Source: Gammaproteobacteria bacterium
GTDB lineage: Bacteria; Pseudomonadota; Gammaproteobacteria; Pseudomonadales; Pseudohongiellaceae
Length of the DNA stretch: 64,000 nt
Assembly: GCA_002706685.1 (NCBI GenBank)
Contig: PALV01000015.1
Coordinates: forward strand, 62,001-126,000
Direction of reading: 5' to 3'
This document shows positions 56,627 through 63,262 of this stretch, piece after piece. Position 1 is the stretch's first letter. Each line of letters opens with the position of its first letter. A program made the translations under genes and the position numbers. The notes beneath the pieces are model-generated. The model worked only from the letters and a program-made list of their open reading frames with translations. It was not told the DNA's origin and ran no database searches.

Positions 56627-56703
56627 CGGGGTATAGCGCAGTCTGGTAGCGCGCCTGCTTTGGGTGCAGGATGTCGGGAGTTCAAATCTCTCTACCCCGA
56701 CCA
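56627..56703 (+). tRNA. tRNA-Pro (anticodon TGG)
   Basis: A 77-nt cloverleaf with acceptor CGGGGTA/TACCCCG, anticodon stem CCTGC/GCAGG and loop TTTGGGT (anticodon TGG). The T arm is GGGAG-TTCAAAT-CTCTC, and CCA is encoded. First of three clustered tRNAs. Confidence 0.97.
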
Positions 56704-56723
56704 CTTTTTTACCGCGGATTTAT

Positions 56724-56800
56724 GGTGGCTGTAGCTCAGTTGGTAGAGCCCCGGACTGTGACTCCGGTTGTCGTGGGTTCGAGCCCCATCAGCCACCCCA
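56724..56800 (+). tRNA. tRNA-His (anticodon GTG)
   Basis: A 77-nt cloverleaf starting with the extra G-1 typical of tRNA-His, then GTGGCT/AGCCAC. The anticodon loop CTGTGAC gives GTG, the T arm is GTGGG-TTCGAGC-CCCAT, and CCA is encoded. It lies 20 bases after tRNA-Pro. Confidence 0.96.
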
Positions 56801-56878
56801 TATTCAAAAGCCTTGCGGATAACTTATCCGCCTGTGCTGCCCCAGCAAACCAGTATCTGCCGCGGCAGGACCAGTTCC

Positions 56879-56955
56879 GCGCCCGTAGCTCAACCGGATA
56901 GAGCATCGGCCTTCTAAGCCGAGGGTTGCAGGTTCGAGTCCTGCCGGGCGCGCCA
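56879..56955 (+). tRNA. tRNA-Arg (anticodon TCT)
   Basis: A 77-nt cloverleaf with acceptor GCGCCCG/CGGGCGC and discriminator G, anticodon loop CTTCTAA (TCT, reads AGA/AGG), T arm GCAGG-TTCGAGT-CCTGC, and an encoded CCA. Last of the cluster, followed by an intrinsic terminator. Confidence 0.97.
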
Positions 56956-56960
56956 AATAC

Positions 56961-56991
56961 AAAAGGGTCACCCGAAGGGTGGCCCTTTTTT
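56961..56991 (+). terminator. Intrinsic terminator of the tRNA cluster
   Basis: AAAAGGG-T-CACCC pairs with GGGTG-G-CCCTTTT around a 3-base loop, ending in a run of T. It stands 5 bases after tRNA-Arg. Confidence 0.88.
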
Positions 56992-57036
56992 ATTTGCCGC
57001 TCGGCGGCAGACGAGAACCTGCCGTTCGACAAAACG

Positions 57037-57187
57037 GCAGGACAGCCGTTTTGGACGCACTTTAGTGCGCCCCGCAGGGGCGAGGGTCATGGATGACCCG
57101 AGTCACTAAATGCAGGACAGCCGTTTTGGACGCCCAAAGTGCGCCCCGCAGGGGTGAGGGTCATGGATGGCCCGAATCAGTCCTGCC
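57037..57187. repeat. Two tandem 75-bp REP-like units
   Basis: Units 57037-57111 and 57112-57187 share GCAGGACAGCCGTTTTGGACGC, GTGCGCCCCGCAGGGG and GAGGGTCATGGATG-CCCGA with only a few changes. Each contains a GGGTCAT/ATGACCC hairpin; in unit 2 the change to ATGGCCC keeps pairing as G-U. Each also has CCCC/GGGG and AACGGC-type inverted arms. The period of 75 is exact between the GCAGGACAG starts. Confidence 0.8.
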
Positions 57188-57325
57188 TCTACCATCTCCG
57201 CAACCACTGTCCGTCCCCACCTCCAACAAACACCACCCCCCCCAATCGAGGCACCCGGCGCCATGGGACAAAGAGCGAGGGAACCGAGATCTGTCCCGTG
57301 ACGGCGGGCGCCGGAAGCGGTAGCC

Positions 57326-57373
57326 TAAAGGGGACGGAGGAATTTAGCCCGCTAAATCCCTCCGTCCCCTTTA
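57326..57373. repeat. 48-nt near-perfect palindrome upstream of the SRAP gene
   Basis: Outer arms TAAAGGGGACGGAGG and CCTCCGTCCCCTTTA (15 bp), one mismatch, then ATTTAGC/GCTAAAT (7 bp) around a 2-base loop. It ends 21 bases before the SRAP start codon and would form a very stable hairpin in a 5' leader. Confidence 0.8.
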
Positions 57374-57394
57374 ACCCACCACAGGACCCCACCC

Positions 57395-58084
57395 ATGTGC
57401 GGACGCTACAACATCGTCGACAGCCTCGAAGTAAGAGCTCTTCTCACGCTACTAGGCGTTGATCTCGGCAAAGGCTTCCGCTTCTCTCCAGACATTGCTC
57501 CAGGCGCAACCGTCAGCATCATCCGCGAAGTGGATGGTGAACGTATCGTCAGCGACGCCACCTGGTGGCTGCTGCTGGATCCCGCGACCTTGAAGCCCAA
57601 CTACAAGTACGCGTCTTTTAATACCCGCTCTGACAAACTTGATGAGCCCCGCGCGGCCGGCTTTAAACCCTACCGCGAGTCACGCTGCATAATCCCTGCT
57701 TCCGCCTTTGTGGAGGGGCTGGGAGACAGCAAGACTTACCACAAGCTGGAACCCGCGGAAGGGGCGCTGGCGTTCGGGGGACTGTGTCGCGAGTGGGTGA
57801 ACAAAGACACTGGAGAAACGGCGCTGTCAGTCAGCATTATTACCTTGCCGCCATTGCACGACGCCTACTGGAAAACGCATGTGCATCCTAAGTCCATGCC
57901 TTTGCTGCTGCCAACACAAACTGATGTGATGGACCCCTGGCTGGATAGAGGAGAAAAAGATGTTGAGCAGTTTCGCTGTCTGCTGGAGCCCAAATTGCGC
58001 GCGCCGCTGGTTGCGACACCAATCGACAGGCCATCTACCTGGCGCCCGATTGGCAACAGTAAGAAGTTATTGCCAGAGGATTAG
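57395..58084 (+). CDS. yedK: SRAP domain protein, YedK/HMCES family
   Basis: A 229-residue protein with the catalytic N-terminal Cys2 (MCGRYN), which forms a thiazolidine crosslink to abasic sites in single-stranded DNA. Other SRAP elements are the SFNTRSDKL substrate-binding strand, CIIPASAFVEG, and HPKSMPLLL in place of the usual HxRMP. It protects abasic sites at stalled forks. The Arg of the HxRMP motif is replaced by Lys/Ser here. It lies behind the repeat island and may have been acquired; it is followed by a strong bidirectional hairpin. Confidence 0.92.
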   Translation: MCGRYNIVDSLEVRALLTLLGVDLGKGFRFSPDIAPGATVSIIREVDGERIVSDATWWLLLDPATLKPNYKYASFNTRSDKLDEPRAAGFKPYRESRCIIPASAFVEGLGDSKTYHKLEPAEGALAFGGLCREWVNKDTGETALSVSIITLPPLHDAYWKTHVHPKSMPLLLPTQTDVMDPWLDRGEKDVEQFRCLLEPKLRAPLVATPIDRPSTWRPIGNSKKLLPED

Positions 58085-58115
58085 AATTGAGGGGCCCATC
58101 GGGCCCCTCAATTCT
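58083..58115. terminator. Bidirectional terminator-like hairpin between yedK and efp
   Basis: A perfect 15-bp stem, AGAATTGAGGGGCCC with GGGCCCCTCAATTCT, and a 3-base loop between two converging genes. There is no long T-run, but the A/T-rich stem base follows a GC-rich top. Confidence 0.65.
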
Positions 58116-58124
58116 GCATAAAGA

Positions 58125-58691
58125 TCAACGCTTGACGCGAGCCTTGTATTCGCAGGCGATGGTGTCGATTTCGATCAGGTCGCCGATGTCGCAGAACTCG
58201 GAAACTTTCAGCTCGTAGCCGGACTTCAGGCGAGCAGTCTTCATGACTTTGCCTGTTGTATCACCGCGCGCAGAAGGCTCAGTGTAGGCGATCTCGCGAA
58301 CAATGGTTTTAGGCAGATCAATGGAGATCACCTTGCCATTGTAGAATACGGCCTGGCAGACATCTTCCATGCCATCTTCAATGAAGTCGATGACGTTTTC
58401 CAGATCGTCTTTCTCGATCTCGATCTGCTCGTAGTCGCTGTCCACGAAAACATACATAGGGTCAGCGAAGTAGGAGTAGGTAACTTCCTTTTGTTCCAGG
58501 ACGATCTGTTCCAGTTTGTCGTCAGATTTGAACGCTGTCTCGGTGGCAACACCGTTGAGCAGGTTCTTCAGTTTCATCTTGTTGACGGCAGAGCCGCGGC
58601 CAGCGCGATGAAAGTCGTTCTTCTGAACTTTCCAGGGTGAGCCGTCAATCATGATGACCTGTCCGGCACGGATTTCCTGAGCGGTTTTCAT
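58125..58691 (-). CDS. efp: Elongation factor P, Arg32 type
   Basis: A 188-residue three-domain protein that relieves ribosome stalling at polyproline. The KOW-like first domain ends with FHRAGRGSAVNKMKLKNLLNG; the tip residue of the loop is Arg32, not Lys. That is the form rhamnosylated by EarP, and earP lies immediately upstream on the same strand. OB domains II and III are complete (VDSDYEQIEIEKDD, TIVREIAYTEPSARGDTTGK). The ATG at 58691 is preferred over an open nine-codon extension. Confidence 0.97.
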   Translation of the reverse strand: MKTAQEIRAGQVIMIDGSPWKVQKNDFHRAGRGSAVNKMKLKNLLNGVATETAFKSDDKLEQIVLEQKEVTYSYFADPMYVFVDSDYEQIEIEKDDLENVIDFIEDGMEDVCQAVFYNGKVISIDLPKTIVREIAYTEPSARGDTTGKVMKTARLKSGYELKVSEFCDIGDLIEIDTIACEYKARVKR

Positions 58692-58723
58692 AGTTAAACA
58701 CTCTGTAAGGCAAAACAATCGGG

Positions 58724-59932
58724 TTAAGTTGCAAAGCCTGTAGCGCGCACGAGACTTGAGGTCAGATCGGGCAACTCTGCCAGCTTTTGCTGCCAGTTCC
58801 GGGCATGGCTGTGTAGCGCCGGAAGGTGGGGGCGCAGATCATGCCACAAATTTTCAATTCCGTCACCACAATTCCATCGATAATTCAGCTCCTGCCAGCA
58901 GGCAAGTGCCGCGGCTTCGGAGCCTGATTTGGCCGTGCCAGCGTAGAGGGAATGAAAAGCCTGCAATTTATCCAGGTGCACGCCATCATCCTGCGGATAG
59001 ATATGCCACAGCATGGGTTTGCCGGCCCACTGGGCGCGGACAAATGAGTCTTCGCCGCGAACGATGTTGATGTCGCAGATGCTCAGCAGTCGGTCATAGT
59101 CTGGCTGGCTGACGAAGGGGTGAACCAGGAATTGGATGTTGCCCAGAGTCAGGCAGTCTCCGGGGGTCGGCTCTTGGGGACGGCCAAGCTGGCTCGCCAG
59201 CTGATTCGCCAGCCCACCTGCCGGGATGATACAGACCGTGGGCTGCGTGTCCTGCTTCAGCGCGCCAATGAGGTTCTTAAGCACCGGGCCAGGATAACAG
59301 AACAACGAAAGCCACAGCTTTGGCTCATCGTTGAGGCCGTAGGCGTTGACAAGCTGATGGCGGAGCGGGTTCTGTTCGTTCTGCCATGTCTGATGCCGGG
59401 CAATCAGTGTACGCTCGCGCAGCAAACCGCCAGTATTTTTACCGAAGCCGGGCAGGAAAAACTGCTTTTGCAGCGTGACTGTCTGATCGGCGCCCTGGAT
59501 GGTCTGTGGCGAAGGCAGGCCATGGAATTCCGCAACCCAGTCTTCGGCGCTAAGATACTCAAGATTCACCCAACAGGGGTGGGGTTGCTGCGCAGCCATG
59601 CTCCGCAAAGTGATTTCTGGCAGCTCACAGCCAAACATTTCAACAATGACCGCCGCCTGGGCTGCTTCGATACAAGATTGCCCATCTTGTGGCCAGCGTC
59701 GAACGCAGACACCCTGCAATTGCAATGCCTGAGATGTGGGATTGGGTTCATTGCTCAGCAATGGATCCAGAAATCGCAGCGCCGCCTGCCAATCATCGAC
59801 CCACAGCGTAACGGCAATCCCGTGCTCAGTTGCCAGCTGCTGACTTAACCGCCAGCTCACACCAATATCACCAAAATTGTCGATGATGCTGCAGAACACA
59901 GACCAGAATGGTTTGGTAAAACGATGTGACAC
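58724..59932 (-). CDS. earP: EF-P arginine rhamnosyltransferase EarP
   Basis: A 402-residue GT-B glycosyltransferase (DUF2331) that moves rhamnose from dTDP-L-rhamnose to Arg32 of EF-P. The N-terminal acceptor-binding segment is VFCSIIDNFGDIGVSWRLSQQLA, with the catalytic Asp in DNFGDIG. The donor-site region HPFVSQPDYDRLLSICDINIVRGEDSFVRAQWAGKPMLW holds the conserved Arg/Glu/Asp. The start is uncertain: GTG 59932 is chosen because it begins a few residues before the family start, and a TTG at 59977 is in frame. efp follows 32 bases downstream. Confidence 0.95.
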   Translation of the reverse strand: MSHRFTKPFWSVFCSIIDNFGDIGVSWRLSQQLATEHGIAVTLWVDDWQAALRFLDPLLSNEPNPTSQALQLQGVCVRRWPQDGQSCIEAAQAAVIVEMFGCELPEITLRSMAAQQPHPCWVNLEYLSAEDWVAEFHGLPSPQTIQGADQTVTLQKQFFLPGFGKNTGGLLRERTLIARHQTWQNEQNPLRHQLVNAYGLNDEPKLWLSLFCYPGPVLKNLIGALKQDTQPTVCIIPAGGLANQLASQLGRPQEPTPGDCLTLGNIQFLVHPFVSQPDYDRLLSICDINIVRGEDSFVRAQWAGKPMLWHIYPQDDGVHLDKLQAFHSLYAGTAKSGSEAAALACWQELNYRWNCGDGIENLWHDLRPHLPALHSHARNWQQKLAELPDLTSSLVRATGFAT

Positions 59933-59966
59933 AGTATAGGAAGCCTGAGTTGTCTGTCGCGAAGCC

Positions 59967-59990
59967 GTAGTGCGCAAATAGTGGCACTAC
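59967..59990. promoter_or_regulatory. Inverted repeat in the earP/phosphorylase divergent region
   Basis: GTAGTGC and GCACTAC, seven bases each and perfectly complementary, are separated by 10 bases. It lies between the two divergent genes earP and the MTAP-family gene. The spacing suits a dimeric regulator, but there is no further evidence. Confidence 0.3.
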
Positions 59991-60098
59991 TGATTTGGAT
60001 TGACAATGCCGCCATGCCACTCAGTAGCTGCCGGTGGTCGCCACAATTGCCTGTCTGCGGGTATACTTGCCGACAAATTTAGTGAGGAGTGCAGGGGC

Positions 60099-60866
60099 AT
60101 GCTGGCGGTTATTGGCGGGAGTGGGCTAAATTCCCTGACAGGGTTGCGGGAGCTTCGCCGCGAACAGGTAACGACACCCTATCAACAGGCGCCGGTCTCT
60201 GTATCAGTGGCAATACTGGAAAATGGCAGGGAGCTGGTGTTTCTTCCCCGTCATGGTGAAGGCCATGTGCTGCCACCGCACAGAATTAATTACAGGGCGA
60301 ATATATTCGCCCTGCACAAGTTGAATGTGTCAGGCGTCATTGCCGTTAACGCGGTGGGTGGCATCTCAGAAAAAATGGCGCCAGGTGTTATTGTACTTCC
60401 CGACCAGATCATCGATTACACATGGGGGCGTGATCATACCTTTTTTGACGGCGATCAGACGGGTCTGCTGTCACCCGACCAGTTTACGTCGACCGTAGCG
60501 CATATTGATTTCACCCGACCCTATGACGACGACTTGCAGACACTGATTCTGCATGCTGCGGGCAAGCTGCGCCTGTCAGCAATAGCCGGTGGTGTTTACG
60601 GTGCTACCCAGGGGCCACGACTGGAGACGCCGGCAGAAGTCAGGCGCCTTGCACAGGATGGTTGTGACCTGGTGGGAATGACCGGCATGCCGGAAGCGGC
60701 GCTGGCCAGAGAAATTGGCCTGCCGTACGCGTGCCTGGCGCTGTCAGTCAACTGGGCAGCGGGTATTACGGATGAAGTCATTACCATGGACGGGATTCGG
60801 CAGGTACTTTCCGAGGGGATGGATCGTATCCAGCAAATCGTTCTGGCTGTTGCTGCAGAAAACTGA
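60099..60866 (+). CDS. S-methyl-5'-thioinosine/thioadenosine phosphorylase family protein
   Basis: A 255-residue purine nucleoside phosphorylase of the MTAP/MTIP family. The N-terminal phosphate loop is MLAVIGGSGL, followed by FLPRHGEGHVLPPHRINYRANI, GVYGATQGPRLETPAEVRRL and DLVGMTGMPEAALAREIGL. Pseudomonas aeruginosa has a methylthioinosine phosphorylase at the equivalent place next to csiV and mfd, so the substrate may be methylthioinosine rather than methylthioadenosine. The frame extends 33 codons upstream, but ATG 60099 starts the fold and has AGGAG upstream. Confidence 0.88.
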   Translation: MLAVIGGSGLNSLTGLRELRREQVTTPYQQAPVSVSVAILENGRELVFLPRHGEGHVLPPHRINYRANIFALHKLNVSGVIAVNAVGGISEKMAPGVIVLPDQIIDYTWGRDHTFFDGDQTGLLSPDQFTSTVAHIDFTRPYDDDLQTLILHAAGKLRLSAIAGGVYGATQGPRLETPAEVRRLAQDGCDLVGMTGMPEAALAREIGLPYACLALSVNWAAGITDEVITMDGIRQVLSEGMDRIQQIVLAVAAEN

Positions 60867-60896
60867 CGCTGCCTGTCAAACGAAGAAGGGTGCTGC

Positions 60897-61682
60897 TCAG
60901 AACTGAGGATTCGCCAGCGAAACGGCCGGCGGCACTTCGTAAGGAAACACCTGAACAAGAATGCCTACCACCGGATGATCCAGATAGTGAAATTCATTGC
61001 TTCGCATGTCGCGTGAACTTTGCACCGGGATACGGCGGGTGATGTTCTCGCCGGCAAACTGATTAAACCAGAGAGCCGATTCCAACACGACACGTGTCTC
61101 ATTGCGATTGAAGAAAAGCCTCAGGCTGCCCTGCAGTTCATGCGCGGTTTCACCAAACTGCCGACCACCATTTATGATGATGGGCGTTGCGCGACTGGCC
61201 TGCGTCATCGGCTGACGCCAGGCGGCATGATAAAGCACTCTGTATCCCGACGCGCGCTCCAGCGCCTGATTGGTCTGCCGGAAATCGTGCTGTTCAACGG
61301 GTAATTGCAGAAACGCGTCACGGCTAAGGTCGGGCAGGCGAAATGTCTCATCTGCAGTGCGCTGCTGTACCGGTGCTTCCGCACCTTCACTGTTCGCCAG
61401 CGCCAATGGCGCATCGGCCAGCTGCTCCCAGTCTGTCAGTGTAAGCACGTCAAGCATGGATGACAGGGCGCGGGCGTTCGCCGGCACAGCAAAGTACGCT
61501 TCTTCCTGCAGCCAGTTCTCCTCATCAAAATTGCCAGTTTCGTGCAGGAACAGCGTCACTTCCACCTGATACCAACGTTCACCGCTCTGCGCGATTGAGT
61601 CAGAGGGTGATGCCAGCAGTGCAAGGGTCAGCAAGGCCATTGTCACAATTGGCAGTCGTAATAAGTTTAATGCGTGAGACAT
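60897..61682 (-). CDS. csiV: CsiV-family periplasmic protein
   Basis: A 261-residue protein with a signal peptide (residues 1-32, ending SIAQS) and the CsiV opening RWYQVEVTLFLHETGNFDEENW. The last third carries ELQGSLRLFFNRNETRVVLESALWFN and the HYLDHPVVGILVQVFPYE end. In Vibrio, CsiV is a peptidoglycan-binding inhibitor of a shape change; its role elsewhere is inferred from homology. In Pseudomonas it sits next to mfd, whereas here an alanine symporter gene on the other strand separates the two. Confidence 0.87.
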   Translation of the reverse strand: MSHALNLLRLPIVTMALLTLALLASPSDSIAQSGERWYQVEVTLFLHETGNFDEENWLQEEAYFAVPANARALSSMLDVLTLTDWEQLADAPLALANSEGAEAPVQQRTADETFRLPDLSRDAFLQLPVEQHDFRQTNQALERASGYRVLYHAAWRQPMTQASRATPIIINGGRQFGETAHELQGSLRLFFNRNETRVVLESALWFNQFAGENITRRIPVQSSRDMRSNEFHYLDHPVVGILVQVFPYEVPPAVSLANPQF

Positions 61683-61848
61683 GCGTCGGGATCCAGAAGC
61701 AGGTGCCGTAACGTAGAATCCGGTATTCTTGCGCAGGCCCCTGGCGGAGTCAATGTAAAGCGCCGGGCCAGGAACAATCGGGCAGGACAGAGCTGTGGCG
61801 AGCTGTTAAGCTCCGATAGCAGTGCCCGAACATAAAACGGAGAACAAC

Positions 61849-63243
61849 ATGGACGCACTTGCACAGAGCCTGCAGACCCTGTCCGGATTCCTGTGGGGAA
61901 TGCCGCTGATTTTCCTGGTCGTGGGTGGTGGACTGTTCTTTGCCTTTTACAGTCGCTTTCAACCCTACCGTTATTTTGGCCACGCGATTGCCATCCTGCG
62001 CGGCAAATACGACAAAGACGATGATCCTGGTGACCTGAGCCATGCCCAGGCACTGGCAGCCGCGCTGTCCGGAACGCTGGGTATGGGCAACATCGCGGGT
62101 GTTGCGCTGGCCATTGGCATCGGTGGGCCAGGTGCCGTGTTCTGGATGTGGGTCACGGCGGTGGTAGGCGTGGCTACCAAGTTCTTCACCTGCACACTCG
62201 CCGTCATGTACCGCGGACCTGACAGTCAGGGCCACATTCAGGGTGGGCCGATGTATGTCATCCGCGAAGGTCTGGGGCCGCGCTGGCGCTGGCTGGCGGT
62301 AATGTTCGCACTGGCCGGGCTGTTCGGAACACTGCCTTCGGTACAGATCAATCAGTTGACCCAGGTGGTGCGCGAGATGGTCTTTGTGCCCGCAGGGCTG
62401 GTCGATCCGGCAGAGCCTTTTGTCTTCAATCTTGTCTTTGGCCTGCTCGCCGCAGCACTGGTCGGCGGCGTGATCTTTGGTGGCATTCAGCGCGTGGGGT
62501 ACACGGCAGTGCGCCTGGTGCCGGCCATGGTTCTGCTTTACATGAGCATGACCTTGCTGGTGCTGGTCGCCAATATCACTGAGCTGCCGCGGTACCTGCT
62601 GCTGATTGTCACCGACGCTTTCAGTGCGGCATCGGTTGGCGGTGGTCTCGTCGGCGTCATCACCATTGGTGTGATGCGTGGCGCGTTCTCCAATGAGGCG
62701 GGTATTGGTACTGAATCAATGGCGCACGGCGCAGCCAAGACCACAGAACCTGTGCGGGAGGGGCTGGTCGCCATGATGGGGCCGGTGATAGATACACTGA
62801 TTGTGTGCACCTGCACTGCGCTGGTGATATTGCTGACCGGTGTCTGGGAAAGTGGAGATGCCGATGGCGTCAGTCTGACTGCCATGGCATTTGCCGAAGT
62901 ACTGCCGGGTCGACTGGGTGCCTATGTGGTTTCGTTTGTTGTGTTGATATTCGCATCCAGCACCATGTTCACATTCTGGTATTACGGCGCCAAGTGTCTT
63001 GGTTTCCTGATTGGTGCCCGGCATCAGCATCACTACCGCTATTTCTACATACTGCTTGTGGTGCTTGGCGCCATCGCGCCACTGGAGGCAGTCTTCGGAC
63101 TTATTGACAGTGCCTATGCATTGATGGCGATACCGACAATGGTCTCAACCTTCATTCTGGCACCCAGGGTAGTGGCCGCCGCACGCATCTACTTTGCGGG
63201 TATGAACAAAGACGCTGATCAGCCAACCGAACGCTCTGCATAG
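61849..63243 (+). CDS. Sodium:alanine symporter family protein (AgcS)
   Basis: A 464-residue amino-acid:cation symporter with about ten to eleven transmembrane segments. Family motifs include SGTLGMGNIAGVALAIGIGGPGAVFWMW (the G-rich first substrate region), GVIFGGIQRVGYTAVRLVPAM, and GAFSNEAGIGTESMAHGAAKT. It imports alanine, glycine or D-alanine with sodium or protons. The ATG at 61849 has GGAGA six bases upstream and is preferred over a GTG nine codons earlier. It is flanked by csiV and mfd on the opposite strand. Confidence 0.93.
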   Translation: MDALAQSLQTLSGFLWGMPLIFLVVGGGLFFAFYSRFQPYRYFGHAIAILRGKYDKDDDPGDLSHAQALAAALSGTLGMGNIAGVALAIGIGGPGAVFWMWVTAVVGVATKFFTCTLAVMYRGPDSQGHIQGGPMYVIREGLGPRWRWLAVMFALAGLFGTLPSVQINQLTQVVREMVFVPAGLVDPAEPFVFNLVFGLLAAALVGGVIFGGIQRVGYTAVRLVPAMVLLYMSMTLLVLVANITELPRYLLLIVTDAFSAASVGGGLVGVITIGVMRGAFSNEAGIGTESMAHGAAKTTEPVREGLVAMMGPVIDTLIVCTCTALVILLTGVWESGDADGVSLTAMAFAEVLPGRLGAYVVSFVVLIFASSTMFTFWYYGAKCLGFLIGARHQHHYRYFYILLVVLGAIAPLEAVFGLIDSAYALMAIPTMVSTFILAPRVVAAARIYFAGMNKDADQPTERSA

Positions 63244-63262
63244 GTGCTCAGCGGAGCAGGGC

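Larger units (their letters stand above)
56992..57394. repeat. Repeat-rich non-coding gap between tRNA-Arg and the SRAP gene
   Basis: About 400 bases with no gene I can support. It is packed with inverted repeats: CTGCCGTT/AACGGCAG (57018-57040), two tandem 75-bp units, a compound hairpin with CCGGCGCC/GGCGCCGG arms (57255-57314), a C-rich stretch (57234-57243), and a 48-nt palindrome just before the SRAP start. The content resembles REP-like extragenic elements, but no associated transposase is present. Confidence 0.7.

Noticed and set aside
57037..57187. Possible CRISPR array
   Set aside because: Only two 75-bp units that abut without spacers, and no cas genes; a tandem REP-like repeat fits better.
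56879..57394. Integration site of a genomic island at tRNA-Arg
   Set aside because: No integrase, no duplicated tRNA 3' end downstream, and the terminator is intact.
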